Of a stretch of 64,000 bases of DNA, positions 47,688-60,474 are shown in pieces. Position 1 is the stretch's first letter, and every line of letters starts with the position of its first letter. The position numbers and the translations under genes are program-made. The notes below the pieces were generated by a model, which ran no database searches, was not told where the DNA came from, and saw nothing but the letters and a program-made list of their open reading frames with translations. The DNA lies in contig JADLHG010000016.1 of NCBI GenBank assembly GCA_020848905.1, forward strand, positions 1 to 64,000. Reading direction: 5' to 3'. This DNA is from Deltaproteobacteria bacterium (GTDB lineage Bacteria > Myxococcota_A > Polyangia > GCA-2747355 > JADLHG01).

Positions 47688-48616
47688 ATCTCAGGGGGCA
47701 GCAGCTCGGCGGCGCGTCCCCACCGGACGCCGCGGTCGGAGACGGTTACGGCGCTCAGTCCGAAGTGCTCCGCCACGGTCTTCACGATGAGCGCGCCGGC
47801 CACGATCACGTCGGCCCGCGCCGGCTCGAGGCCGATCACGCCGCGACGCTCGACGAGGGGGAGGGCGGCGAGGCGGTCGATGACGCCGGCCACCTGCTCG
47901 CGCGACAGCACGCACCCGTTCACCCGATCGGCGTCGTAGCGGGCGAGGCCGAGCTCTACCGTGGCCAGCGTGGTGACGGTGCCGGCCACGCCGATGAGAC
48001 GCGCAGGGGGGGACGAGAAGGTCGCGGGCAGGGTCGCGAGCGAGCGCGCCACGTCGGCGGCCACGGCGCGGAGCTCGTCGGGGGTCGGGGGGTCGTGGCG
48101 GACGTGCCGCTCCGTCAGGCGCACGCTGCCGAGCTGCAGGCTCGTCAGGTCGAGGAGTCGGTCCGCCTCGGCGAGGATGAGCTCGGTCGAGCCCCCTCCG
48201 ACGTCGAGCACCAGAGTGCGGTCGGGGAGCCCGCCGAAGGCGCTCCGCACGGCAGAGAGGACCAGCGAGGCCTCGCGCTCGCCGCTGATCACCTCCACCT
48301 CGCAGCCGAGAACGCGCTGCGCCGGGCCCAGGAACGCCGCCCCGTTCTGCGCGTCCCGGAGCGCCGCGGTGCCGAGCGCGGCGCGGCGCTCGACCCCGAG
48401 CTCGTCGAGGATGCGCGCGTAGTCGCCGACCGAGGCGAGGGTGCGCGCGATGGCCTCGGGAGCCAGGGAGCCCGTGCGGTCCACCCCCTGGCCGAGGCGC
48501 GTGATGCGGACCTCCTCTCGCACGGCGCGTAGAGGCCCGCCCGGGCCGCGCTCGGCGACCAGGAGGAGCACCGAGTTGGTACCGATGTCGATCGCCGCGG
48601 CCCGCGGGAGGGGCAC
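47684..48616 (-). CDS. Ppx/GppA family phosphatase (exopolyphosphatase type)
   Basis: A 310-residue protein of the actin-like ASKHA fold. It has the phosphate-1 motif [16 protein letters not shown] at the start, GEREASLV in the middle, and the [10 protein letters not shown] glycine loop near residue 140. These proteins cleave inorganic polyphosphate and/or pppGpp. It has only the two N-terminal domains, without the extra C-terminal HD-like domain of long E. coli Ppx, as in short exopolyphosphatases. It begins 3 nt after the giant TPR gene on the same strand, so the two are almost certainly co-transcribed. Confidence 0.9.
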   Translation of the reverse strand: MPLPRAAAIDIGTNSVLLLVAERGPGGPLRAVREEVRITRLGQGVDRTGSLAPEAIARTLASVGDYARILDELGVERRAALGTAALRDAQNGAAFLGPAQRVLGCEVEVISGEREASLVLSAVRSAFGGLPDRTLVLDVGGGSTELILAEADRLLDLTSLQLGSVRLTERHVRHDPPTPDELRAVAADVARSLATLPATFSSPPARLIGVAGTVTTLATVELGLARYDADRVNGCVLSREQVAGVIDRLAALPLVERRGVIGLEPARADVIVAGALIVKTVAEHFGLSAVTVSDRGVRWGRAAELLPPEI

Positions 48617-48619
48617 CGC

Positions 48620-51600
48620 TTACGCTCCGTCCGCGACGCGCGAGGTGCGCATCAGCTCGCCGAAGGAGGGGGAGGCGGCGAAGCCGACCAGGTCTTGCAG
48701 CACGGCCGACGAGGCCACGTACTCGTCGAGCTCGTCCATGCGGGCCACGACGCGGGGGCGGGGGACCTCCGGCTCCTCGAGGCGCGAGACCACGCGGAAG
48801 GCCTGACGGAGGTCCGCGCCGGCGAGCAGGCCCGCGCGGCGCGCGGTGTGACAGACCCCGGACCAGTAGCTGCGTCCGAGGGCCAGCGGGTCCTGGCCTT
48901 GCAGCGAACCCAGCCATTCGGTCCAGCGCGCGAGCGTCCCTTCGACGGCGGTCTCCCGGATGCGAGTGGCCAGCTTGGTGGCCTGCTTGCCCGCCTCGCG
49001 GGTGAAGCCGAGCGCGAGCCAGAGCGCGGGGACGAGCTGGTCCCGCCCGTCGCGTGGGAGCGCGGCGATGGCCCGGTGCCCCGGTCGGCAGAGCTCGAGC
49101 GCGTAGGCGAAGAGAAACCCCACCTCCGCGTGGACGAGCTGCTGCATCACCTCCGTGCGCACGATCACGCTCGGCCCTTGCTCTCCGTTCACGATCGCCA
49201 CGCTCTCCGGCTGCTCTTGCGTCCGATAGAGCGTGCAGCCCGCGAGCTGCATCGCGTCCGCCAGCGCGGCGAAGGACTTGCCGAGGGTCGTGGCGGTGCT
49301 GATGCCGATCGCCGCGCCGTCTCCGACGGAATCGACGGTGGCGATGCCGATGGGCTTCACGGCCGCCTCGACCTCCGCCAGCACGGCGCGCAGGGCGTCG
49401 TGCGCGGGGGTGTGCGAGAGGAGCGGGTGGCGCTCCGCGGACGACGAGAGCATGGGCGGCCGCTCGTACTCCTTGCGCATGGCCTGGACCACGGCCTTCA
49501 GGTCGGGGTCGATCTGGCTCACCCCGAGGAGCGGCGAGAGCAGGCACCAGGCCCACCGCTTCTCCTCGGAGAGGAGGAGCTTCGCGAGCTCGGTGACGCG
49601 ATCGAACCACGGTGGGCCGAAGGCGACCAGCAGGCCGAGGGCGTCGCGGCGTTCGCGCACGCGCTCCGGGGGCGTGGCGTAGATGCGCTCGAGCTGCTCG
49701 AGCGCGCGACGGGTGGGAGAGGCCTCGACCGAGGCGCGAAGGTAGTGCTCGGCGCGATCCGGGTCGCCGAGCTGGAGGCTGCAGATGTCGGCCATGCGCA
49801 GGAGCGCCTGGCTGCGCTGCTCGGGGGTGCCGACGTCGCAGCTCGCCTCGAGCACCTGCAGGAGCTGCAGCCAGTCGCCGCGCCGCTCGAGCACCATGGT
49901 GAGCCCCTCGCGCGCCTCCTGGCGGCTCGGGTCGTAGCTCAACGCCATGTCGAAGGCCTCGATGGCCTCGTTCTCCCGCCCCTCGCGCGCGGCGAAGATC
50001 TCGCCCCGCACGAGCCAGAGCGTGGCGAGCTCGTCGGCGTCGGTGGCGGTGGGGAGCAGGCCGTCCACCACCTCGAGGCTCTGGTCGAGGCGCCCCGTGC
50101 GCTGGAAATGTCGGAGCGCCCGGTGCAGGAGGTCGCGCTCGCCGAGCCCCTCGGCGAGGGCCAGCTCGTAACACGCGCCGGCCTCGTGGGTGGCCTTGAG
50201 CCCGTCCTCCCAGAGCACGCCGATGCGGTGGTAGAGCCGCGCCCGGCCCGTGGCGTCCTGCATCACGGTCAGCGCGCGGATCTGATACTCGAGCGAGGCG
50301 GCCACGCGTCCGGCCTCGGCCTGCAGCGTCCCCATCGACATGAGGCAGTCGGCGTTCAGGGGCGTGCGTTGGAGCGATTGGCGGAAGTCCTCCATCGCCT
50401 GGTCGCGCTTCCCCATGCGGCGGAGGGTGCGGCCGCGACCGAAGTAGGCCACGACCTTCTGATCCTCGCCGAGGTCGGCGAGGTGGTGGACCAGGATGTC
50501 GTCGAGCAGGATGTGCGCCTCGTCGACCTGATCGCGGTCGATGAGGTAGTGCGCCATGGCCAGCGCCGCGGGGGCGTACCCCGGGACGAGCTCGTAGGCC
50601 TGGCGAACGAGCTGGACGTAGACCTCCTCGTGCCCGGCGGCCCGGGCGCTCGAGGCGAGCACGTAGAGCCTTTCGGTCTCCTCGCGGAGCCGCTCGGGGG
50701 AGAGGGCCTCGGTGCGCTGCAGGGCGTAGAGCCAGGAGCGACCGGCGCGGAAGACGCCTCCCGGGTCGGGGAGCCGTTCGAGCGCCGCGGCGAGGGCTTC
50801 CCAGGCCGCGGCGTGGTCCGGATTCACGGCCGTGGCGCGGAGGTACCACTCCACGGCGGAGGGGAGGTCCTGGTCGAGCGACGCGTCGCCGAGGGCCTTC
50901 AGGCGCACCGCGCGCTCGGACGGAGAGAGGTCCCGCTCGCCGTCGAGGGGCAGGAGCGCCGCGGCCGGCCGAAGGTTCTTCAGGCGGCGGCCGATCCCCT
51001 TGAGAGCCTCCATCGCGGGGACGTTCTCGGCGTCGGTGCCGCGTGCCTCCCGGTAGAAGGGGAGCATGCGTTCGTGCAGGCGAGGCGTCTCGTCGCAGAG
51101 CTCGGCCAGGTGGCAGAGCACGAGGGCGGCCTCGCGCGGGGGCAGGCGTCGGGCTTGCTCGAGGCGCAGCTCGAGGTAGCGATCCAGATCGTTGCGCCCG
51201 AGAGCCCGGCGCGCGAGCGCGAGGAGCGCGCCCTCCTCGCCCGGCACCTCTTTCAAGATGCGCTGCCAGGTGTTCTCGGCGCGGTCGGGCTCCGACAGGC
51301 TGAGGGCCTGTAGGCGGGCGACCTCGTGGAGGAGCGCCACCCGCTCGCTGGGCTGCGGGGTGTGGTGGAGCTGTTCCTCGAGGACGCCGCACACGTCGGC
51401 CCAGCGCGCATGGTTTCGCAGCAGGCGGGCCAGGCGGACCCTGACCGCGCGATCCGTCGGCCGGAGCGTGAGGACGAAGCGGTAGAGCGCCTCGCGTAGC
51501 TCGGGCTCCGCCTCGTCGAGGTGGTCCTTGCAGATGGTGAGCGCCTCGTCCAGGCTCGCCAGCTTCAGGGCCGGGTCGGAGGCCTGCTCGGCGCGGCGCT

Positions 51601-54600
51601 TGAGGAGCACCACGAGCTCCTTGAAGCGCTTCTCCTGGCGCAACAGACGGGCGAGCGGGGCGAAGCCGGGGCCGTCGGCGCCGGTCTCCTCCACCAGGGA
51701 GGTGAGGGTCTCGATCGCGCCCGCGCCGTCCTGGAGCTCGTCTTCCTGGAGGCTCGCGATCTCGAGGCGCAGCTCGAGGGCGCGCACGGCGGTCGCGCGA
51801 CGGAGCTCCATGCGCAGCCAGCGCAGTCGGAGCCCGGGTTCGGTGATGGAGAGGACGAGCCCTTCGAGGCCGCGACGGGCGTCGCGCTGCTCGGGGTCGA
51901 GCTCGAGCACCTGCCCGTAGGCCTCGAGCGCGGCCTCGGCGTCGCGCAGGTGTTGCTCGGAGAGGTGCGCCACCTCGAGGAGCTTGGGGACGCGGTTCTG
52001 GTGCGCCGGCGCCAGGCGGACCCACTGGTGCAGGCGGTCTCGCAGGTCGCGCCACTCCTTGCGCTCGCGGTGCCAGTCGAGCATCACGTCGAGCGACCGC
52101 ATCTCCTCGGGCTTCAGGTCCAGGATCCGGCGGTGGATGTCGATGGCCCGCGCGGGAGCGTGCAGCTTCTGTTCGTAGATCGCGGCGATGCGATGGAAGA
52201 GGTCGAGCTTCACGTCGCCGTCGGGGAGCCGCGCGGCCGCCTCGCGCAACGTGTGAGCGAGCGTCTCGTAGCGGTCGATCCGCGCGGCGAGCTGCTCGAG
52301 CTTGCCCGGCAGGTCGGGGGCGACGGGGTTGCGCCAGAAGGCCTCGGAGTAGAGCGCGAAGCTGCGCTCCACGTCGCCGAGCTTCTGCTCGTAGAGCCCG
52401 GCGAGCTGACCGAGCTGGTCCGTGGGGGCCTCGTCGCCCTGCGCCAGGAGCGCCGCCTCGAGCTGCGGCAGCGCCCACTCCCAGCCGCCGAGCGCCTCCG
52501 CGTCCTCGGTGAGGAGGCGCAGCAGCTCGCCGTCGTCGGCCCGGATGCGGAACCGTCGCCAGAGGTGATCGAAGGCGGTGCCGCGGCTCTGCAGCTTCTG
52601 TCGCGCCACGCGGTCGCGGCGGGCCAGGAGCTCGAGCCGGTCACGATCCGAGTTGGTGCGGTCCCAGAGCTCGGCGAAGGTCGCGTCGAGCTGCGTCCAG
52701 AGCTGGTGGTCCGCGGCGAGGCGGTCGAGCTCGGTGAGGGGCTCCCAGTCGACCGCGTCGAGCTCGAGGAGGCGCCGGTACTCGTGGAAGGCGCGGATCG
52801 GGTCGCGCAGGTCCAGCTCGCAGATGGCGGCCCGCTCGCGGATCGCCTCCTTGCGTTGATGCAGCGGGAACTCCGGGGTGGCTAGCCGGTCGAGGACCCC
52901 GAGGAGGTCCTCGTGGCGTCGCGTGCTGCGGGCCAGGCGGCGGAGCTCGTCGAGACTCTCGGGGGCGGTCGCCGGCCCGAGGAGCGCCGCCTGCGCGGCG
53001 ACGTAGGCGCGCCCCGGACCGTCGAGCTTCTGCTCGCAGAGCCAGGAGAGCTCCTGCAGGAGCTCCGCGCGCTCCACCGAGGAGGGCTGCTGGCAACCGA
53101 GCTGCGTAATGACCGCGGCCATCTCGGGCCAGAGACTCGGCTCGGCGTCGGCCTCGGTCTTGAGCTCCTCGATCACCTCGCGGTTCGCCGGGCCGAGAAA
53201 GAGGATGCGGCGGAGGAGCCAGAAGCGCGCGGTGTGGTCCTCGAGCGGCAAGAGCCCGAGGCAGGTGCGCAGGAGCTCGATGCGGCGAGCCGTGTCGAGC
53301 GTCAGCACGCTCGCGTGCTCGAGCGCGCCGATGGCCTTGCCCGTCTGGTTGTTCTGGCGGTAGAGACGTACCAGCGCCTCGAGCGCCGCGCCGTTCACCG
53401 GATCCCAGCGCAGCACGCGCTCGTACGCCGCGGCCGCGGCCCGGCCGGCCTTCTCCTGCTCCCAGAGGCGTCCCACCTGCAGCGTGAGCTGCGTCCGCGC
53501 CACCGGGTCGTCGGTGCTCTCGATCTGCTGCTCGAGGGCGGCGACGAGCTCCCGGCGCTGGTCGAGCGCCTGGTAGTGCCTCGCGAGGGCCTTGAGGGCC
53601 TGGAGGTCCTGCGGCGCGTAGTCGAGGACGCGCCGCCAGGCCTCGACCGAGCGCGGGGGCTCCTGGAAGTGCTCGTCGAGGTTCTCGGCGGCGATCCGGC
53701 AAAGGCTCTCCGCGCGTTCGCGGTCTTGCGTGAGCCAGATCTGACGGAGCAGGGCCGAGTTCAGCGCCTCGTAGGCGCCGCGCCGGCGGTGGAGCGCGAT
53801 CAGCTCCTCGCGCACGAGCAGGTCGCTCGGGTCGAGGCCGAGGATCTCCTTCCAGCACCCCTCCGCGCGCTCGTCGTCCCCCATGCGCTGCGAGTAGTGA
53901 TGCCCGAGGCGGCGCAGGAGCTCGATGCGTCGGCGGAGCTCCTTCGTCAGGGCGAGCTGCCCCTCGAGAGCGCGGGCGATGCCGCGGGCGTCGCCGAGCG
54001 CCTCGTAGATGCGGGCCAGCGCGTCGAACGAGGGGAGGTGCTCCGGATCGATGGTGACGCGCCTCTCCCAGAGGCGCACGGCCTGCGGCAGATCCTTGAG
54101 CTCGGTCTCGGCGAGCTGCGCGGCCTCGGCGAGGATCTGGGCCCGCTCGTCATCGTCGTCGGTGGAATCGGCCTTGGCCACGAGCAGCGCGAGGAGGTCG
54201 GCGTACTTCCCCGAGCGAATGAGGAACTCGCGCTTGCGGCTCGTCCCCTCGTGGTCCGCGGGGTCGGCCTCCAGGATGCGGTCGTAGGCCTCCACGGCCT
54301 GCGCCAGCCGCCCCGCCTGCCAGAGCGAATCGGCGACGAGCCGCAGGAGGTCCATCGCCGCCGCGGGCGGCACCTGCTCCGCCGCCGCGCGCTTGCCGAG
54401 GCGTTCGAGCGAGCCCCAGTCCTTGCGCTGGGCGTAGACGCGCGCGAGCTGCAGCGTCGCGATCGGGTCCTGCGGGCTCTGCTCGACGATCTGCTCGAGA
54501 ACGCGACTCGCCTCGTCGGGGAGGCGCTGCGCCGAGAGCTTCACCTCCGCTAGCTGGCGCAGCACCACCAGCCGCGCCGCGCCCTGCAGGCGGTCGGCCT

Positions 54601-56440
54601 GTTGCTGGAGGAAGCTCGCCATGTCGGCCCAGCGGCCGGCCTGCCGGTAGAGCCCCGCGAGCGCGCGGCTCGCCTCGTCGATCGCGTCCCCGAGCTGCCA
54701 GAGGTGCTCCCAGGCCTTGATCGCCAGCTCCACCTGGCCGATGCGTTCGGTGGCGAGCGACGCCGACCGGCGGGTCCACTCCAGGCGATCGTTGGGATCC
54801 CAGGTGGCCTCCACGGCGGACTGATAGAGGTCGTAGATCGCCTCCCACGCCCCCTGTCGCTGGTAGCGATCCGTCAGGTAGTCGAGTGCCTCGGCGCTGG
54901 CCGGGTCGTCCTTGGCCAGCGCGGCGAAGGCCTGCTCGGCGCGGAGCTCGTCGGCCAGCCGGTCGCGGTACATGCGCGCGAGGTCGAGAAGCAGCGCGGT
55001 GCGGGTGGTCCCCGTCGCGTACTCCGCGCGCACGAGGGTGTGCCCGGTGACGGCCGCGAGCCGTCGCCACTCGCCCATGCGCGCGAGCCGCTGCGTGACG
55101 GTCTTGAAGACCTGATAGTCGCCGAGCCAGCTCTCCTCTCCCTCGAGGAGGGTCTGGTCGAGCGGTAGCGGCTCGATGGCGGGCCGGGCGTCGGGGCCGG
55201 CGGAGGCCTCCGAGGCGGAGGAGACGGCGGTGCGCACCTCGCGCGTGGTGGGCTTGGGGCGGGGCGGCGCGATCGCCGCCTGGATCGAGAGCGACGAGAG
55301 GGGGGGGACGCGCGGCTTGTCCTGCGCCGGGGCCGAAGGAGCGAACGTCGTGGGCGCGGAGGGGGCTCCCGTGACCGAGGTCGGTGGACGCCCGGCCGGG
55401 GGGGGCGTCGCCGTGGTGCGGAGCGGACCCGCCGGCGCGGGCGGCGCGGCCGAGCCGACCGCGCGCGTGCCGGCCGTCGGGGCCGTGGGCGACGGCGCGG
55501 ACGTGGATGCCGACGCGGGCGGCGCCGCGACGGGCGACGGGGGAGCGGGGACCGGCGGAGCGCCCGTGCCCGGTTCCGTGGTGACCGTGCCGATGCCGCG
55601 GGCCGTGGGGCGCTGCGTGCCGCGCTCCTCGAGTTCGTCCGTCGCCGTCACGGCGAGTCGGGAGAGGGCCTCGTGGCTCGCTACCGGGGTCGCAAGCTCC
55701 TCGGGCTCGCCGGTGGCAGCGGGCTCCTCGAGGAGCTCGCCCCAGGAGCCCAGGTCGCGCAGCGCATCGGTCTGACGTCCGGCGCCGGGCGACGGACGCT
55801 CGGCGGAGAGCGCGGCCATCCCCGCCGTCGGTACGCTGTGCGCGAGCGGGGGGAAGGCGTCGGGCATTGCCTCGGGCTCGCTGAGCTCCACGTCCACCGA
55901 GACCGAGGCGAACGGGTCGGAGAGCCCCTCGTCGGCGCCCTCCGTTTCGGCGCCCTCCACGTCGTCGGGGCCGAGCGCGGCGTAGGGTTCGGTGGTCATG
56001 GGCGACGCGACCTCGCCCATCGGCGGGCGCGGTGGCGGTTCGGTGGTGAGGAACTCGCCCGAGGCCGAGGTGAAGACCGCGGGCACCGAGGGCTCGCGCC
56101 GGGCGGAGAGCTCCTCGTCGAGGGGCGCGCCGAAGTCGAGGTCCCCCGGCGGACCAAAGAGGTCGTCAGCCGGGTTCGCCGCGTCCTGCTCGAGGGTCAC
56201 CTCGTGCGGCGCCTCCTCGGCGTCCAGGCGGTCCAGGTTCCAGAGCGAGGCCGTGCTCGGCAGCTCGGTCTCCCCCTGGGGGAGCTCGAACCCCTCGGGG
56301 GGCGTGCGGTCCGCGAAGGTGTCGTCCTCCCGCACCAGGGAGTCGAACTGCTCCCCCCAGCCCTGCAGGTCATCCTCTTTCCTCGGGGTCTTTCCGCTGG
56401 GTCCACCACCCGGCCCCGGGCGGGGTCGATCACCGGCCAT
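48620..56440 (-). CDS. Giant tetratricopeptide-repeat protein
   Basis: A 2606-residue protein. Residues 1 to about 480 are acidic then Pro/Ala/Thr-rich and probably disordered (PPEGFELPQGETELPST, PAPPSPVAAPPASAS). From about 500 to about 2300 it is a long array of helical hairpins of TPR/HAT type, for example LDYLTDRYQRQGAWEAIYDL, AVEAYDRILEADPADHEG and LDYAPQDLQALKALARHYQ. The last 300 residues are Ala/Leu-rich and lack clear repeats. No signal peptide or membrane span is seen, so it is probably cytoplasmic. The ATG at 56440 has AGAGGAG upstream. The longer frame to 58054 lies opposite lon sequence and is a shadow. Function is unknown; a scaffold role is inferred from the repeats. Confidence 0.88.
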   Translation of the reverse strand: MAGDRPRPGPGGGPSGKTPRKEDDLQGWGEQFDSLVREDDTFADRTPPEGFELPQGETELPSTASLWNLDRLDAEEAPHEVTLEQDAANPADDLFGPPGDLDFGAPLDEELSARREPSVPAVFTSASGEFLTTEPPPRPPMGEVASPMTTEPYAALGPDDVEGAETEGADEGLSDPFASVSVDVELSEPEAMPDAFPPLAHSVPTAGMAALSAERPSPGAGRQTDALRDLGSWGELLEEPAATGEPEELATPVASHEALSRLAVTATDELEERGTQRPTARGIGTVTTEPGTGAPPVPAPPSPVAAPPASASTSAPSPTAPTAGTRAVGSAAPPAPAGPLRTTATPPPAGRPPTSVTGAPSAPTTFAPSAPAQDKPRVPPLSSLSIQAAIAPPRPKPTTREVRTAVSSASEASAGPDARPAIEPLPLDQTLLEGEESWLGDYQVFKTVTQRLARMGEWRRLAAVTGHTLVRAEYATGTTRTALLLDLARMYRDRLADELRAEQAFAALAKDDPASAEALDYLTDRYQRQGAWEAIYDLYQSAVEATWDPNDRLEWTRRSASLATERIGQVELAIKAWEHLWQLGDAIDEASRALAGLYRQAGRWADMASFLQQQADRLQGAARLVVLRQLAEVKLSAQRLPDEASRVLEQIVEQSPQDPIATLQLARVYAQRKDWGSLERLGKRAAAEQVPPAAAMDLLRLVADSLWQAGRLAQAVEAYDRILEADPADHEGTSRKREFLIRSGKYADLLALLVAKADSTDDDDERAQILAEAAQLAETELKDLPQAVRLWERRVTIDPEHLPSFDALARIYEALGDARGIARALEGQLALTKELRRRIELLRRLGHHYSQRMGDDERAEGCWKEILGLDPSDLLVREELIALHRRRGAYEALNSALLRQIWLTQDRERAESLCRIAAENLDEHFQEPPRSVEAWRRVLDYAPQDLQALKALARHYQALDQRRELVAALEQQIESTDDPVARTQLTLQVGRLWEQEKAGRAAAAAYERVLRWDPVNGAALEALVRLYRQNNQTGKAIGALEHASVLTLDTARRIELLRTCLGLLPLEDHTARFWLLRRILFLGPANREVIEELKTEADAEPSLWPEMAAVITQLGCQQPSSVERAELLQELSWLCEQKLDGPGRAYVAAQAALLGPATAPESLDELRRLARSTRRHEDLLGVLDRLATPEFPLHQRKEAIRERAAICELDLRDPIRAFHEYRRLLELDAVDWEPLTELDRLAADHQLWTQLDATFAELWDRTNSDRDRLELLARRDRVARQKLQSRGTAFDHLWRRFRIRADDGELLRLLTEDAEALGGWEWALPQLEAALLAQGDEAPTDQLGQLAGLYEQKLGDVERSFALYSEAFWRNPVAPDLPGKLEQLAARIDRYETLAHTLREAAARLPDGDVKLDLFHRIAAIYEQKLHAPARAIDIHRRILDLKPEEMRSLDVMLDWHRERKEWRDLRDRLHQWVRLAPAHQNRVPKLLEVAHLSEQHLRDAEAALEAYGQVLELDPEQRDARRGLEGLVLSITEPGLRLRWLRMELRRATAVRALELRLEIASLQEDELQDGAGAIETLTSLVEETGADGPGFAPLARLLRQEKRFKELVVLLKRRAEQASDPALKLASLDEALTICKDHLDEAEPELREALYRFVLTLRPTDRAVRVRLARLLRNHARWADVCGVLEEQLHHTPQPSERVALLHEVARLQALSLSEPDRAENTWQRILKEVPGEEGALLALARRALGRNDLDRYLELRLEQARRLPPREAALVLCHLAELCDETPRLHERMLPFYREARGTDAENVPAMEALKGIGRRLKNLRPAAALLPLDGERDLSPSERAVRLKALGDASLDQDLPSAVEWYLRATAVNPDHAAAWEALAAALERLPDPGGVFRAGRSWLYALQRTEALSPERLREETERLYVLASSARAAGHEEVYVQLVRQAYELVPGYAPAALAMAHYLIDRDQVDEAHILLDDILVHHLADLGEDQKVVAYFGRGRTLRRMGKRDQAMEDFRQSLQRTPLNADCLMSMGTLQAEAGRVAASLEYQIRALTVMQDATGRARLYHRIGVLWEDGLKATHEAGACYELALAEGLGERDLLHRALRHFQRTGRLDQSLEVVDGLLPTATDADELATLWLVRGEIFAAREGRENEAIEAFDMALSYDPSRQEAREGLTMVLERRGDWLQLLQVLEASCDVGTPEQRSQALLRMADICSLQLGDPDRAEHYLRASVEASPTRRALEQLERIYATPPERVRERRDALGLLVAFGPPWFDRVTELAKLLLSEEKRWAWCLLSPLLGVSQIDPDLKAVVQAMRKEYERPPMLSSSAERHPLLSHTPAHDALRAVLAEVEAAVKPIGIATVDSVGDGAAIGISTATTLGKSFAALADAMQLAGCTLYRTQEQPESVAIVNGEQGPSVIVRTEVMQQLVHAEVGFLFAYALELCRPGHRAIAALPRDGRDQLVPALWLALGFTREAGKQATKLATRIRETAVEGTLARWTEWLGSLQGQDPLALGRSYWSGVCHTARRAGLLAGADLRQAFRVVSRLEEPEVPRPRVVARMDELDEYVASSAVLQDLVGFAASPSFGELMRTSRVADGA

Positions 56441-56574
56441 GCGCGCTCCTCTGGGGGACGAAGATTTGTTTTTCGCGATCTTAGTCCCAGAGCGCAGTCG
56501 GGTCGAGCAGGATCCGCGGAGCTCCCGCGCTTCCGGCCGAGGTTGGGGCGCCGACGTGGGAAGGGAGACTTCTC

Positions 56575-59001
<2,427 letters not shown>

Positions 59002-59055
59002 GAGGGGAGCATACCGCGGGGGCGGCGGAGCGGCCACGGAGGGTTTTGTTATTAA

Positions 59056-59061
59056 ATTATA
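59056..59061 (-). promoter_or_regulatory. Candidate lon promoter -10 (TATAAT)
   Basis: In an otherwise GC-rich region, a short AT island at about 59043-59067 carries a perfect TATAAT on the minus strand. It would start transcription near 59049, about 48 nt before the lon ATG. The matching -35 is poor at 16-18 bp spacing, so an activator or another sigma factor may be needed. Position in the gap between thiolase and lon supports a promoter. Confidence 0.45.
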
Positions 59062-59077
59062 GTAACTTGCGTAGCGA

Positions 59078-60328
59078 CTAGACGTTTCGGAGCACGCAGA
59101 CGACGGCGGTGCGGTCGTCCCCGCCCATGTTGGCGCTCAGGCCCAGGGTGGGGGCGGTCTTCAGCTGATAGTCCCCGCACTGGCCCTTCATCTGGCGGTA
59201 GAGCTCCAGCACCTGCTTGATCCCCGTCGCACCGACGGGATGACCGAAGGCCACCAGGCCGCCGCCCGTGTTCACGGGGAGCGTCCCGCCGAGCTCCGTC
59301 TTGCCCTCGCGGACCAGCCGCGCCCCCTTGCCCTGCTCGGCGAAGCCCAGGGCCTCGTACATGAGGAGCTCGGTGATGGTGAAGCAGTCGTGGACCTCCG
59401 CGACCTGCACCTGATGGGGCTTCACCCCCGCGGCGGCGTAGGCCCGGGCTGCGGCCGCGGCCGTGTTCTCCATGCGCAGTGGCGGGGGCTCGGCGCGCAG
59501 TGAGGCGGTGGCCACCTCGCAGGCGAGAAGTTCCGCGCAATCCGCGGCCTTGCGGCCGATGCGCTTCAACCCCTCCTCGGAGCAGAGCAAGAGCGCGGAG
59601 CCGCCGTCGGAGACCTGCGAGCAGTCGGAGACCCGGAGGTACTCCTTGTATTCGGGGTTCGAGATGAAGAGGGGATTCGCGTCCGAGGCGGTGTTGGCCT
59701 GCGCGAGGCCCATCTTCACAGTATGCATATGAGCGAAAGAATTGCGGTTTGCGTTGGCGTAGGCCTTCACGGCGGTCCGCGCGCAGTCCTCCATGGTGGT
59801 CTCGGTCTCCGCCATCACGGCCTTGGCCCGGCGCGCGAAGAGGCACGGGAAGGTGAAGGGGTCGATCGCGCGCTGGGTCTTGTAGTGCGCGGCACGCGCC
59901 AGGTAGTCGGCTCCGACCTTGGCGTTCTGCGTGGTCTGGATCTCCGCCCCCACCACGAGCACGACCTCGGCGCCGGCGCGGATGGCGTCCACCCCGCAGG
60001 CCACGGCCAGGCCCCCCGACGCGCAGGCTCCCTCGACCCGTGCGATCGGCTTGCCGCCCAGATCGGGGTCGGCCCCGGCGAGGAGCGCCCCCGCGTGGCC
60101 CTGGTTGTCGAAGAGCTCGCCCGCGAAATTCCCGACGAAGGCCTTGTCCACTGCCACCGCCGCGGCGTGCGTCGCCGCCAGCGCGCCGAGGGCCGCCTCC
60201 TTGATGTACCACTCCAGGTCGGGGTTCTCTCGCTTGCCGAACTCGGGGTGGCCCTTCCAGACGAAGTCCGGATGGAACTTCCCGATGTACTTGGTGTGGG
60301 CCCCACCCGCGACGAAGACCTTGCGCAT
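59078..60328 (-). CDS. Thiolase-family protein (acetyl-CoA acetyltransferase/SCP2 type)
   Basis: A 416-residue thiolase-fold enzyme. The nucleophilic cysteine is Cys102 in VEGACASGGLAVA. The other catalytic residues are in EVHDCFTITELL and FGHPVGATG. The start (MRKVFVAGGAHTKYIGKFHPD) and the sequence resemble the SCP2-like thiolase group more than biosynthetic AtoB/PhaA. GGGGAGGAAATC precedes the ATG at 60328. The typical second cysteine near the C-terminus is not evident (NMGGDDRTAVVCVL carries one in a different context). A role in fatty-acyl or acetoacetyl-CoA metabolism is likely; the exact substrate is unknown. Confidence 0.85.
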   Translation of the reverse strand: MRKVFVAGGAHTKYIGKFHPDFVWKGHPEFGKRENPDLEWYIKEAALGALAATHAAAVAVDKAFVGNFAGELFDNQGHAGALLAGADPDLGGKPIARVEGACASGGLAVACGVDAIRAGAEVVLVVGAEIQTTQNAKVGADYLARAAHYKTQRAIDPFTFPCLFARRAKAVMAETETTMEDCARTAVKAYANANRNSFAHMHTVKMGLAQANTASDANPLFISNPEYKEYLRVSDCSQVSDGGSALLLCSEEGLKRIGRKAADCAELLACEVATASLRAEPPPLRMENTAAAAARAYAAAGVKPHQVQVAEVHDCFTITELLMYEALGFAEQGKGARLVREGKTELGGTLPVNTGGGLVAFGHPVGATGIKQVLELYRQMKGQCGDYQLKTAPTLGLSANMGGDDRTAVVCVLRNV

Positions 60329-60474
60329 GATTTCCTCCCCGGCGGGCCTAACCCGCCGCCGCGCGCCCGCAGCGCGCATATAGGATGGCGTACGTCGGGC
60401 CGGAAGCTACCGGATCGCTCCAGGGATGGCAAGGCGCGGCCCGGGCGGCAGGCGGGGCGCTCCCGCCCGCGCGG

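Noticed and set aside
46058-48532. 824-codon plus-strand frame running through carB and past its stop
   Set aside because: Out of frame with carB, Arg/Gly/Pro-rich, and opposite ppx in its second half.
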